Assembly: GCA_028718575.1 (NCBI GenBank)
Contig: JAQULN010000001.1
Coordinates: 1 to 24,651 of the forward strand
Source: Candidatus Krumholzibacteriia bacterium
Lineage (GTDB): Bacteria; Krumholzibacteriota; Krumholzibacteriia; LZORAL124-64-63
Length of the DNA stretch: 24,651 nt
Direction of reading: 5' to 3'
Under the pieces are notes generated by a model. That model did no database searches and was not told where the DNA came from. It saw only the letters and a list, made by a program, of their open reading frames with translations. A program made the position numbers and the translations under genes. Below, one piece after another: positions 1 to 7,347 of this stretch. The first letter of the stretch is position 1. Each line of letters begins with the position of its first letter.

Positions 1-1341
1 GAATCCCACCAGGCCACGGCTGGGAATATGAAAGAGCAGGCGCGTGCGCCCGTCGCGCTGGTGCATCTCCACGAGGCTGGCCTTGCGCTGGTTGGCATAC
101 TCGATGACAGTGCCCGCGTGCGCGTCCGGCACGTCGACGGTCAGTTCCTCGACTGGTTCGGCCTTGCGGCCGTCGAGCGTACGGTAGATCACCTGCGGCT
201 GGCCGACCATGAACTCGTAGCCCTCGCGCCGCATGGTCTCCATCAAGATCGACAGGTGCAGGATCCCGCGGCCGGACACCTTGAAAGTATCGCTGGCGGC
301 GGTGTCTTCCACGCGTAGGGCGACATCGCGTTCGAGTTCCCGCAGCAAGCGCTCGCGCAGCTGGCGGCCGGTGCAGAAGCGGCCGTCGGTGCCGTAACCT
401 GGGCTGTTGTTGGTCAGGAAGCTGAGGCTGAGGGTCGGTTCGTCGACGGCGATCAGCGGCAACGGCTCCGGGCACTCGGGCGCAGCGATCGTATCGCCGA
501 TGTCCACGTCCTCAAGCCCCACCACAGCGCAGATATCACCGCACTCGACCGCGGTCGCCGCGCGGCGGCCCAGGTTCTCGAAGGTGTACACCTGCGCGAC
601 CCTGGTCTTGACCAGCCGTCCGTCGCGCTTGACCAGCACCACCGGCTGCTGGCTGCGCAGGGTGCCGCGCACGACGCGTCCGATGCCGATGCGGCCCACG
701 TAGCCGCTGTGGTCCATTGCCGCGATCAACATCTGCAGGGGCCCCTCACGGCGGGGCGGCGGCGGGATGTGCCGTACGATCTTCGCCAACAGCGGCTGCA
801 GGTCGATCCGCGGCGCGTCCAGTTCCTCGATCGCCCACCCTTGGCGTCCCGACGCATAGACACCGCGAAAATCGAGCTGCCGATCGTTGGCGCCGAGGTC
901 CACGAAGAGGTCGAAAACCTCGTCGAGGACCTCGTGCGGCCGCGCGCCGGGGCGGTCGACCTTGTTGATCACCACCAGAGGCACCAGATCCAGCTGCAGC
1001 GCCTTCTGCAGCACGAACCGGGTCTGCGGCATGGGCCCCTCGAACGCATCCACGAGCAATAACACGCCGTCGGCAAGCTTCAGCACGCGCTCGACCTCGC
1101 CGCCGAAATCGGCGTGGCCGGGCGTGTCGATGAGGTTGATGCGGGTGCCCTGATACGTCACCGCAAAGTTCTTGCTGGTGATCGTGATGCCGCGCTCGCG
1201 CTCCAGTTCGCCCGAATCGAGGAAGCAGTCGCGGAGGACCTGCCCGGCGCGAAAGACCTGCGACTGGCGCAAGATCTGATCGACCAGGGTCGTCTTGCCG
1301 TGGTCCACGTGAGCGATGATGGCGACGTTGCGAATGTCCAT
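1..1341 (-). CDS. typA: Translational GTPase TypA/BipA, C-terminus beyond window
   Basis: TypA/BipA is a ribosome-binding GTPase of the EF-G family that acts in the cytoplasm in 50S assembly and stress adaptation. Translating the minus strand from the ATG at 1341 gives 447 open codons running off the window edge. The protein starts MDIRNVAIIAHVDHGKTTLVD, with the P-loop HVDHGKT at residues 11-17, switch region RERGITITSKN, the G3 motif DTPGHADFGGEVERV and the G4 motif NKVDRPGARP, all diagnostic of TypA. The last visible residues, PSRGLVGF, match the conserved PTRGLIGF block of domain V, so about 150-170 residues are missing from a protein of about 610. The upstream ATG at 1353 is out of frame, and the family's usual start matches 1341. 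There is no Shine-Dalgarno; a promoter lies immediately upstream. It is divergent from the TrmB-like regulator. Confidence 0.97.
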   Translation of the reverse strand, partial: MDIRNVAIIAHVDHGKTTLVDQILRQSQVFRAGQVLRDCFLDSGELERERGITITSKNFAVTYQGTRINLIDTPGHADFGGEVERVLKLADGVLLLVDAFEGPMPQTRFVLQKALQLDLVPLVVINKVDRPGARPHEVLDEVFDLFVDLGANDRQLDFRGVYASGRQGWAIEELDAPRIDLQPLLAKIVRHIPPPPRREGPLQMLIAAMDHSGYVGRIGIGRVVRGTLRSQQPVVLVKRDGRLVKTRVAQVYTFENLGRRAATAVECGDICAVVGLEDVDIGDTIAAPECPEPLPLIAVDEPTLSLSFLTNNSPGYGTDGRFCTGRQLRERLLRELERDVALRVEDTAASDTFKVSGRGILHLSILMETMRREGYEFMVGQPQVIYRTLDGRKAEPVEELTVDVPDAHAGTVIEYANQRKASLVEMHQRDGRTRLLFHIPSRGLVGF

Positions 1342-1350
1342 GGCGACACC

Positions 1351-1378
1351 ATGATATGCGCGCCGGGCCGCGGGTCAA
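1351..1378 (-). promoter_or_regulatory. Sigma-70-type promoter of typA, near-leaderless
   Basis: On the minus strand, TTGACC (1373-1378) and TATCAT (1351-1356) each match the sigma-70 consensus at 5 of 6 positions and are separated by 16 nt. Only 9 nt lie between the -10 element and the typA ATG. A start site 6-8 nt past the -10 would leave a leader of about 0-3 nt, which fits the absence of a Shine-Dalgarno. The match is read directly; leaderless transcription is inferred. Confidence 0.6.
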
Positions 1379-1471
1379 ATAGCCAGCGGTGTTCTGCGGT
1401 ACCCGATTCGACCTCGCGGTTGCCGCGGCGGGTTTGAGTTGGCTCATGCCTGAAGGATCCGGACAAAAATC

Positions 1472-1521
1472 GTTGACAAATCCGGCCGGATGCATCCACA
1501 TTTGTTGTCAACCGACAACAA
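1472..1521 (+). promoter_or_regulatory. Palindromic control region (putative operator/promoter) of the TrmB-like gene
   Basis: Three palindromes are stacked here. TCCGGCCGGA (1481-1490) and GGATGCATCC (1488-1497) are perfect and overlap. TTGTTGTC (1502-1509) and GACAACAA (1514-1521) form a perfect 8-bp inverted repeat around AACC. In addition GTTGACAA (1472-1479) is the exact reverse complement of TTGTCAAC (1505-1512). A consensus -35 TTGACA sits at 1473-1478, but no good -10 follows; the best is CACATT at 1497-1502 with an 18-nt spacer. The last arm touches the Shine-Dalgarno at 1520-1526, so a bound protein or an RNA hairpin could block initiation. This is a likely autoregulatory site, by inference. 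Confidence 0.5.
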
Positions 1522-1531
1522 GGAGGTTGCC

Positions 1532-2551
1532 ATGGACCGCGAACTCGCCGAGGCCCTCGCGCTGTTGGGTCTGAGCGCCGCCGAGGCCGAGATCTACGTG
1601 GCGCTATTGCAGCAAGGCACAACCGGGCCGGTCAGCGCCTACAAGCTGGCCCAGACTATGGGCCGCGACCCCGCCAACACGACCAAGGTCTTGAGCGCGA
1701 TGAGCAAGCGCGGAGCCGTGCGGGTTTCCGGGCGCCGCCCGTGCCTCTACGCCGCTGTCTCACCGGAAGATTTCACCGGCAGGCTGGTAGCCAACGTGCG
1801 GGCCAAACAACAACTCGCCGTCCAATTGCTCAGGGAAATAGGCGAACCCACGCGGGACGAGCATGTGCACCCGTTGACATCGCGCGCCGAGGTCATGGAC
1901 ACAGTCCGCCGGCTCCTGGGCGAGGCCGAGCGGGTCGTGCTGCTGGACGCCGCCGGCGAGCTGGTGAACGAACTTGCGGCCGACCTGACCGCGGCTGCAA
2001 CCGGGCGGGATGCCACGGTGCTGGTCAAGAGCACCGCCACGATGGATATTCCCCGGGTTCAGATCCGGTGCGACCAGCAGGAACTGGCGCCGGCGCGGGC
2101 GCCAGGCCCCTGGCTGCGCCTGGCGATCGACGCGACGAGTTGTCTGGAAGCGCTGTTGCATCCGGCGGGCGGCGACGACGTGCTGTTCGGCCAGTGGAGC
2201 CGGTGCCCAACCCACGTATTTCTAGTTCACCGCAACCTGGCGACCGAAATGGCCCTGGCGGACTTGCTGGAGTTGCTGCACGGCGGCACCGGCGGCGACC
2301 TCGCCCGCCGGCGGACGTCAGAACGCGCGGCGGTCGTCGGCCGCCTGGCGACCTGGCGCGAGCGCTGGCGCGAAGCGGGCTGGCCCGCATACGAACCACT
2401 GCGGGACGCGGCAACCGGCGCGCCCTCGGCGACCGGCCCCGAGTCGGCAGCCGAAATGGAAACCGCAGCGGAGGCCGCGGCCGAAGCGCAAGCCGGCGCT
2501 GACCCGGACGACTCCCTGCAGTTCATCTACCGCAAGCGCCGCCGTTCGTAG
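1532..2551 (+). CDS. TrmB-family transcriptional regulator
   Basis: This is a probable DNA-binding regulator of 339 residues. The N-terminal part (about 5-80: LLGLSAAEAEIYVALLQQG, then VSAYKLAQTMGRDPANTTKVLSAMSKRGAV) is a TrmB-type winged helix. The middle (about 105-260) resembles the phospholipase-D-like effector domain found in bacterial TrmB relatives. The C-terminus (about 300-339) is an Ala/Glu-rich tail ending in basic residues KRRRS. TrmB proteins classically sense sugars in archaea; the ligand here cannot be told. The start at 1532 is chosen over the in-frame ATG at 1490 because AAGGAGG (1520-1526) lies 5 nt upstream and the family begins near MDRELAEAL. A palindrome-rich control region precedes it. 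It is divergent from typA and overlaps the 3' end of the convergent lipid kinase by 25 nt. Confidence 0.85.
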   Translation: MDRELAEALALLGLSAAEAEIYVALLQQGTTGPVSAYKLAQTMGRDPANTTKVLSAMSKRGAVRVSGRRPCLYAAVSPEDFTGRLVANVRAKQQLAVQLLREIGEPTRDEHVHPLTSRAEVMDTVRRLLGEAERVVLLDAAGELVNELAADLTAAATGRDATVLVKSTATMDIPRVQIRCDQQELAPARAPGPWLRLAIDATSCLEALLHPAGGDDVLFGQWSRCPTHVFLVHRNLATEMALADLLELLHGGTGGDLARRRTSERAAVVGRLATWRERWREAGWPAYEPLRDAATGAPSATGPESAAEMETAAEAAAEAQAGADPDDSLQFIYRKRRRS

Positions 2552-3453
2552 CGGGGGCCCACCACCAGCTTCACGGCCCGCGGGATCACTTCCGCGGCGA
2601 CCGGCGTGGTGCCCATCATCTCGCCGTCAATCTGCACAGGCAAGGGAGGATCGGCTGTGATGCGCACGCGCTCGGCCTTGAAGTGCTTCATGCGGGGAAC
2701 GCGGGGGTTGCGCCAGGTAAGCATGCGGAACAGGATCGTGAGAATGTCCCAGAGCGTGCGGCTGGAAATGATCGTGACATCGAGGCGACCATCCTGGGGA
2801 TCGGTGTCCGGCGTCACACGGAAGTTGAGATCCGGCACGAGCCCGATGTTCGTCAGCAGCACCGTATTCGCCCGCCTGCGCGTGCGCTTGTCGCCCGCCT
2901 CGACGGTGACGAACGCGCTCTGCCGGCGGAAGAGGTTGCTGACGGCGGCCCAGACATACGAGCCCAGGCCAAAGAGATTTTTCAGCCTGCGCGAGCTGTC
3001 TTTGATGATGTTCGCGGGATAGCCGACCGCAGCCATCAAGATGAAGTGGCGCTCGCTGCTGCTCAGGTAGCCGACGTCGAAATCGTAGACCCGCCCCTGG
3101 AAGATGGCCGCCACCGCCGGCCCCGGAAACCACGGCAAGGCAAGGGTCAGCGGAATGACGTTGGCGGTGCCTCCAGCGATGTGGGCGAGCGGCACTTTCT
3201 TCTGCGCGCGTACCTGGCCTGTCACGGCCTCCTGCATGGTCCCGTCGCCGCCCATGACGCAGACCAGGTCGAACCCTTCCTCAGCCGCGGCTTCGGACCA
3301 GGCGATCACGTCGTCGGCGCCGCTGGACTGGCGGCGGGTGACCTGCAAGCCGCGGCGCGCGAGATCGCGAGCCACCCGGTCGGCATACCGCGGCCCGGCT
3401 CCGATACCGGACGCCGGATTGACGATCAGAAGCGCATGCTGGAACTCGGGCAT
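2527..3453 (-). CDS. Diacylglycerol/sphingosine kinase-family lipid kinase
   Basis: A predicted cytoplasmic or membrane-associated lipid kinase (YegS/DgkB/LCB5 superfamily) that would transfer phosphate from ATP to a lipid hydroxyl. The 308-residue protein has the opening LLIVNPASG (residues 8-16), the nucleotide-binding GGDGT (68-72), GGTAN (94-98) and, near the C-terminus, the VQIDGE block typical of the beta-sandwich domain. Length is normal for the family. I chose the ATG at 3453 (MPEFQHALLIVNP) because homology begins there; an in-frame ATG at 3522 would add 23 residues. No Shine-Dalgarno precedes 3453, but a TACAAT element lies 7 nt upstream, suggesting a leaderless message. The substrate (diacylglycerol, sphingoid base or other) cannot be decided. 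Its 3' end overlaps the TrmB-like gene. Confidence 0.9.
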   Translation of the reverse strand: MPEFQHALLIVNPASGIGAGPRYADRVARDLARRGLQVTRRQSSGADDVIAWSEAAAEEGFDLVCVMGGDGTMQEAVTGQVRAQKKVPLAHIAGGTANVIPLTLALPWFPGPAVAAIFQGRVYDFDVGYLSSSERHFILMAAVGYPANIIKDSSRRLKNLFGLGSYVWAAVSNLFRRQSAFVTVEAGDKRTRRRANTVLLTNIGLVPDLNFRVTPDTDPQDGRLDVTIISSRTLWDILTILFRMLTWRNPRVPRMKHFKAERVRITADPPLPVQIDGEMMGTTPVAAEVIPRAVKLVVGPRYERRRLR

Positions 3454-3460
3454 GGCGCTG

Positions 3461-3466
3461 ATTGTA
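3461..3466 (-). promoter_or_regulatory. Putative -10 element for a leaderless lipid-kinase transcript
   Basis: TACAAT on the minus strand (5 of 6 to TATAAT) stands 7 nt before the kinase ATG at 3453. The only -35-like element, TTGCTG at 3487-3492, is 20 nt away, which is too long for a standard promoter, so the call is tentative. With this -10 the transcript would start at or within a base or two of the ATG. Confidence 0.35.
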
Positions 3467-3560
3467 CCGATGGCCCGCGCAATAACCAGCAACATTTGGC
3501 GAGACTGCGTCCCGGCGACCATCCGACCCGGCGCCGCCGGTCACGCCGGCATCAGCCGGA

Positions 3561-4025
3561 TTATGGCAGCTCGCGATCAAACGTTCCGCGCCAAGAACGA
3601 ATGCGCAAGCTCTCACCCGGGCCGATTTCCGCCGGCGACAGCTTCTGCTCGTCCGGCTTTTCGATCCAGGCCCCCAACCACTGGTCGCCTTCGTGGGCGG
3701 TCACCAACACCAACCTCTCAGCCACGAAATCACGAATGAAATCCAGCGCGCAGCGCCGGAAATCCTCGGTGTCGTCGCGGCCGCTGACGCCGAAGCGCGT
3801 ATGAAAATTTTCGCCGAAGCCGACCGCGATCTCCCATTCGCTCGTCGTGATGAACAGGCCGTGGCGGCCGTCGCCGACTGGACGTGGAACTTCCACCAGG
3901 AGCGCTTCTTTCTCGAAATCCTCGTAGGGATCGAAGCGGGCGAAGGCGAGCCAGTCCGGAAACTCCCGGAAAAGCTGCTGGGCGAAAAGCCGCGAATGAT
4001 CGTTGAGGCGGGATACGTCGAGCAT
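3561..4025 (-). CDS. Conserved-looking protein of unknown function
   Basis: A 154-residue acidic, soluble protein with no signal peptide or membrane segment. I do not recognise its family. It is rich in aromatic residues, with segments such as FREFPDWLAFARFDPYEDF (about 18-36), TTSEWEIAVGFGENFHTRFG (about 60-79) and WLGAWIEKPDE (about 116-126). The look recalls small single-domain immunity or SUKH-like proteins, but that is impression only and no toxin partner is visible. The start at 4025 has GAGG about 7 nt upstream; a longer in-frame opening to 4112 begins with TTG inside the terminator region and is unlikely. It lies after the terminator of the large operon and 107 nt upstream of the lipid kinase, so it could be read alone or with the kinase. 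Confidence 0.7.
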   Translation of the reverse strand: MLDVSRLNDHSRLFAQQLFREFPDWLAFARFDPYEDFEKEALLVEVPRPVGDGRHGLFITTSEWEIAVGFGENFHTRFGVSGRDDTEDFRRCALDFIRDFVAERLVLVTAHEGDQWLGAWIEKPDEQKLSPAEIGPGESLRIRSWRGTFDRELP

Positions 4026-4118
4026 GCATGCCTCGCAAGGGGAATGAGGCGCCGGTTCTTCTACATACGACAAGACACGCGCGCAGGTTCCCGCACCCGC
4101 GCCGGAAATCAAGAAACG

Positions 4119-4141
4119 AAAAAGCGGTGGATCCGGCCAGC
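4119..4141 (-). terminator. Weak intrinsic terminator at end of the large operon
   Basis: Just past the TGA at 4143, the minus strand can fold GC-TGG / CCA-(CC bulge)-GC around a 6-nt loop, followed directly by TTTTT (4119-4123), then CG and TTTC. The stem is short and bulged, so efficiency is uncertain, but it is the only T-tract near the end of the eight-gene run. Confidence 0.35.
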
Positions 4142-4142
4142 G

Positions 4143-5102
4143 TCAGTCGGCGTGTTCGATGACCACCGCCACGAAACCGTCCAGCTCGGCGCGTAAATCG
4201 GGCTTCTGCACGGACTCGGTCTCGATCTGCCCTCGCGGCAGGATCATGCTGTCGGCCAGATGAAACGCCACGAGCTCGGCGCGGCGCTCGGCCAACGCCA
4301 GCGTCTCGGCGGTCGCCACGACCCGCACCGGCGAGTAGGGATGGCGCCGGATCTCGTCGGCGGCGCGTACCAGCCAGTCCGATCCGCGCGCGGTCAAGGC
4401 GCTCTCGCGGCGCAAGAACAACTCGCCGCCGGCGATCTCCAAGATGCGGTCGCCCTGGCGGCGATAATCCAGAGCCGGTAGGCGAAAACTCTCCCCCGCG
4501 TGATTGTAGGTATTCGTTCCCTTGTCCGTCGTCGTCAAAACATAGCTGTAGGGGTAGCCGACCTGCATGATCTGACCTTGGTCGGTGCGTCCGTCCCACT
4601 GCAACATCCGCGGCGGTTTGTCCGAACCGGTGTAGGTGCGGCAGGGACTGCCGCGAAAATCAGTGATCGTCAACTGCCACTGTTGGATCTGGTGGCCTTC
4701 GGGCTCCTCGAGATAGAACGTGGCCACCGGCACCGCGGGGAATTCCGGCAGCCACAGGTGCGGCGGTTGCTCGCTGCGCAGCGGTTCGAGGTTGTTCAGG
4801 TGCGGCTGCAGGCCCGACACCGGGCTGAGCGCCAGGGCGAGTTCGTCCATCGCCGTGTGCAAGGAATCCACCGTGGCCGCGTCGAGGGTAAGAGCGAAGT
4901 CGCTCTTCTCGATGGTCTGCCGTACGCGGTTCTGAGCCTCGACCACCATTTCCGGTAGCGCGGCCCCCGACTGGCCGTCCTGGGTCCATTGCTGTCCCGC
5001 CTGCGGTCCCCCCTTGGCTTGGCTGCCCTGGGAATCTTGGGCCGCGGCGCCGGCGCACAGAGCCGCCAGCAGCATGAGCATCGTCAAGGAGCGGTTCAAC
5101 AT
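4143..5102 (-). CDS. Periplasmic protein with FlgD-like Ig segment and OmpA-like C-terminus
   Basis: A 319-residue exported protein. Residues 1-22 (MLNRSLTMLMLLAALCAGAAAQ) form a Sec signal peptide with an AxA-type cleavage site. A Gln/Gly-rich linker and a helical stretch follow. About 140-215 is a FlgD/T9SS-type Ig segment with the hallmark WDGRTDQGQIMQVGYPYSYVL. The last ~80 residues resemble a degenerate OmpA-like domain: VVATAETLALAERRAELVAFHL recalls the LSxxRAxxV helix, but the canonical peptidoglycan-binding Asn/Asp are not evident. I chose ATG 5102 over GTG 5114 because AGGTGAGG, which overlaps the TonB stop, is well placed for it. It is the last gene of the operon, 12 nt after the TonB-like gene, and may tether the TonB motor to a surface protein or the cell wall (inference). 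Confidence 0.72.
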   Translation of the reverse strand: MLNRSLTMLMLLAALCAGAAAQDSQGSQAKGGPQAGQQWTQDGQSGAALPEMVVEAQNRVRQTIEKSDFALTLDAATVDSLHTAMDELALALSPVSGLQPHLNNLEPLRSEQPPHLWLPEFPAVPVATFYLEEPEGHQIQQWQLTITDFRGSPCRTYTGSDKPPRMLQWDGRTDQGQIMQVGYPYSYVLTTTDKGTNTYNHAGESFRLPALDYRRQGDRILEIAGGELFLRRESALTARGSDWLVRAADEIRRHPYSPVRVVATAETLALAERRAELVAFHLADSMILPRGQIETESVQKPDLRAELDGFVAVVIEHAD

Positions 5103-5114
5103 GGCAGTCCTCAC

Positions 5115-6497
5115 CTAGTGCAAACGGAAAACGATGGTGATGATACCCCACTGTTCGAGGCTCCCCTGGTCGGCCGCCAAAGGAGCAAAGCGAAACTGGC
5201 GAATCGCAGCGAGCGCGGCCTGGTTGAGATCACGGTGAACCGAGGTCTGCTCCAGGAACACGTTGTCCTTGACACGGCCGTCCGGCAGCACGGTGAAGCG
5301 TACGGCAACGACGCCCTCCCAGCCTTCGCGGCGCGCGCGTTCGCTGTAGACCGGCGGCACGCTCGTCAGAATCTTGCGCCCGGCGATCTGGCCGGAGATG
5401 GTCATGCCGACGCCCTGGCCGCCTTCGAGCCGCGCCTCGGCGACCTTGGGCGCTGGTTCGGCGGCTGCCGCCGCCGCCGCAGCGGACGCCACGATGTCAC
5501 GGCTGGCCGGGACTTCGGCGATGCGGCCGCGGCGCTCGGACAGACCGCCGCCGCCGCCGCCCCCGCTACCGTAGTCCAGGATGGTCTTGCGGCCGCCCTT
5601 GACGCTGCCGCCGCCGCCCTCCGGCACGGTCGCGTCCAGGATGCCGGTCGGCGAACCGCTGCCGCGGGCCGTGCCGGCCGGCGCCAGACCGCCCGCGGGC
5701 GGGTTATAGCCGCCGGCGGCCGGGGTGCGTGCGCTCAGATTGCCGCCGCCGAGGGAAGGCGCCGCCTCGGCGATGGCACCGCCTCTGGGCCGGCTCGCGC
5801 CGGCCGCGGCGACGGTGGGTTCGTTGCCCACCGGCGCCCGCCCGCCGCGGTCCTGCAGACCGGTGTTGGCGGGCTTCATCGTCTGTCGCGCGGGCGGGGC
5901 CGCCGGTCGCGGCGTCTTGTCGTTGCTCGCCTCGAGCTGGCCCGCCAACGCGCGCTCCAGGCGCTCGGTGTCGACCACCTGCCGGACGGGCGCCGGCGCG
6001 GTCCGCGCTTCGAGCGTCGCCGCGGCAACAGCCAGTTCCCTTGGCGGCGCAGCGACCGTAGGCGCCAGCGCGGGCACGTCGGCGGCCGCCAACTGCGGGC
6101 GCTCGGCCGGCAGTTGGGGCGGCGGCGCCATTTGCGGCGCCGGTGCAAGCCGCGGTTCCAGCTTGTCGGGTTCAGGCAGCGTCTTCGGCTGCGGGGCGAT
6201 GTCCGGCGCCGCGGGCTTGGCCTTGTTGACCGCGCTGTCGGTCGTGATGCCGGGGCCCGGCGGGCCGGGCGCCAGCTTGCGCGACGGCAGCTCCTTCAAC
6301 TTGACCTTTTCGGCAACGTCCTCGCCGTAGCGCGCCTCGATATAGGCGATGTGGGTCAGCTCATAGTCTGCGAGCTTTTCCAGCGCGGCGCGACCGACGA
6401 GCAAGGTCAGCAGCAAGAGCAGCAGGGCGTGCACCACGATGCTGGCCAGGAACGATCCGCCGGTTTGGGCGGACCGGTCGATCGCTTGCTGCATCAT
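5115..6497 (-). CDS. TonB-like energy transducer
   Basis: A 460-residue inner-membrane-anchored protein. The single N-terminal membrane helix (about 15-35) has S19 and H23 (SIVVH), the SxxxH signature TonB uses to couple to ExbB-ExbD. A very long periplasmic Pro/Ala/Gly-rich stretch follows (about 65-360), with a run of alternating Gly and a run of eight Ala. The last ~85 residues are a TonB C-terminal domain: SVPPVYSERARREGWEGVVAV, FTVLPDGRV, LNQAALAAIRQFRFAP and a terminal beta strand VFRLH. Length is about twice E. coli TonB, which would suit a wide periplasm. The start overlaps the ExbD stop (ATGA), implying translational coupling. AgmX/PglI-type C-terminal domains are a related alternative. 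The partner outer-membrane protein is not proven; no TonB-dependent receptor is in the window. Confidence 0.88.
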   Translation of the reverse strand: MMQQAIDRSAQTGGSFLASIVVHALLLLLLTLLVGRAALEKLADYELTHIAYIEARYGEDVAEKVKLKELPSRKLAPGPPGPGITTDSAVNKAKPAAPDIAPQPKTLPEPDKLEPRLAPAPQMAPPPQLPAERPQLAAADVPALAPTVAAPPRELAVAAATLEARTAPAPVRQVVDTERLERALAGQLEASNDKTPRPAAPPARQTMKPANTGLQDRGGRAPVGNEPTVAAAGASRPRGGAIAEAAPSLGGGNLSARTPAAGGYNPPAGGLAPAGTARGSGSPTGILDATVPEGGGGSVKGGRKTILDYGSGGGGGGGLSERRGRIAEVPASRDIVASAAAAAAAAEPAPKVAEARLEGGQGVGMTISGQIAGRKILTSVPPVYSERARREGWEGVVAVRFTVLPDGRVKDNVFLEQTSVHRDLNQAALAAIRQFRFAPLAADQGSLEQWGIITIVFRLH

Positions 6498-6907
6498 CGC
6501 TGATTCTCCCGGGGGCGGGTCGCCAGGGCGATGCGCGGCGCGCCGGCCGCGTCGATCACCGCGATCAACGCCTCGACTTCGCGATACGGCAGGCCCTGAT
6601 CGGCTTTGACCACGGCGACGCCGTGGGGCAGCATTCGGAACATCTCGTCCAGGATCGCGGGGAGTTCTTCCAGGGCCAACACCGTCTCGGCGACCACGAT
6701 GCGCCGATCGCTGGTGTAGAGGATCTCGATGTTGTCGGTGTCATCGGCCTGGCTGGCGGTGGCCTCGGGCAAGTCCACGTCGATCTCCTCGCCCGTCAGA
6801 AACGGAGCGATCATCATCAGGGTCAGCACGACGACCAGCGAGACGTTGATCACCGGCACGACGTTGATCTTGCAGTCCACGGTCAACATTTGCCTGCGTC
6901 GCGCCAC
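6494..6907 (-). CDS. exbD: ExbD/TolR-family protein with Asn replacing the membrane Asp
   Basis: A 137-residue ExbD/TolR homologue: a short cytoplasmic N-terminus, one membrane helix (about 15-38) and a periplasmic domain ending in DAAGAPRIALATRPR, typical of the family. In ExbD, TolR and MotB the helix carries an Asp that takes up protons. The aligned block here reads INVVPVINVSLVVV, so position 21 is Asn (codon AAC, GTG-ATC-AAC-GTC on the minus strand). The neighbouring ExbD keeps Asp at the same place. The start is GTG at 6907, 2 nt after the upstream stop, with no separate Shine-Dalgarno, so translation is probably coupled. The end overlaps the TonB-like start by 4 nt. It likely pairs with the other ExbD inside the ExbB ring rather than working alone (inference). 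Confidence 0.88.
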   Translation of the reverse strand: MARRRQMLTVDCKINVVPVINVSLVVVLTLMMIAPFLTGEEIDVDLPEATASQADDTDNIEILYTSDRRIVVAETVLALEELPAILDEMFRMLPHGVAVVKADQGLPYREVEALIAVIDAAGAPRIALATRPRENQR

Positions 6908-6909
6908 GT

Positions 6910-7338
6910 CTAGCCCCCGATGCGGTTGAGCAGAGCCAGGCTCTCGGCTCCGCTGGCCTTGGCGATGTCCAGGGCGGTCACCACGCGGCCCAGAATGACC
7001 TGGTCTTCAGGCACGATGACCACGGTGCGATCCTGGCGGCCGGCGAGTTCGCGGGTCATCGCCTCGGCCAGGCCTTCATCGGACAAGAGCTTGCCATTGA
7101 GCTTGAGGCCGGCCTCGGTAACGGCGATGGTCAACAGATCGTCGTCGAGTTTGTCGGTCGGCTGGACCTGCGGACTCTCGCCGCCAGTTTCCGCTTGGTT
7201 GACGTCGAAGCCGCTCCACATCAGGGCCGGCATGGTGATCAAGAAGACCACGATCAACGTGGTCGTCACGTCGGCCAGCGGCGTAATGTTGGCCTCGTTC
7301 AAGCCTTCTGAACGGTTCTTGCGTTGCTTGCGCGCCAT
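6910..7338 (-). CDS. exbD: ExbD/TolR-family proton-channel subunit
   Basis: A 142-residue ExbD/TolR protein that would form the inner-membrane proton-motive-force motor with ExbB. The basic N-terminus MARKQRKNRS is followed by NEANITPLADVTTTLIVVFLIT, with the proton-carrying Asp at residue 23 in the PLADV motif and a membrane helix at about 20-42. The periplasmic domain includes LAGRQDRTVVIVPEDQVILGRVVTALDIAKASGAESLALLNRIGG, the usual ExbD fold end. GGGGAAGG sits just upstream of the ATG at 7338, and the gene starts 9 nt after exbB. It is presumed to be the catalytic partner of the downstream Asn-bearing ExbD. Confidence 0.94.
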   Translation of the reverse strand: MARKQRKNRSEGLNEANITPLADVTTTLIVVFLITMPALMWSGFDVNQAETGGESPQVQPTDKLDDDLLTIAVTEAGLKLNGKLLSDEGLAEAMTRELAGRQDRTVVIVPEDQVILGRVVTALDIAKASGAESLALLNRIGG

Positions 7339-7347
7339 GGCCTTCCC

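Noticed and set aside
4989..6503. A plus-strand open frame opposite the TonB-like gene
   Set aside because: Arg/Gly-rich antisense shadow; the minus strand carries the TonB membrane and C-terminal motifs.
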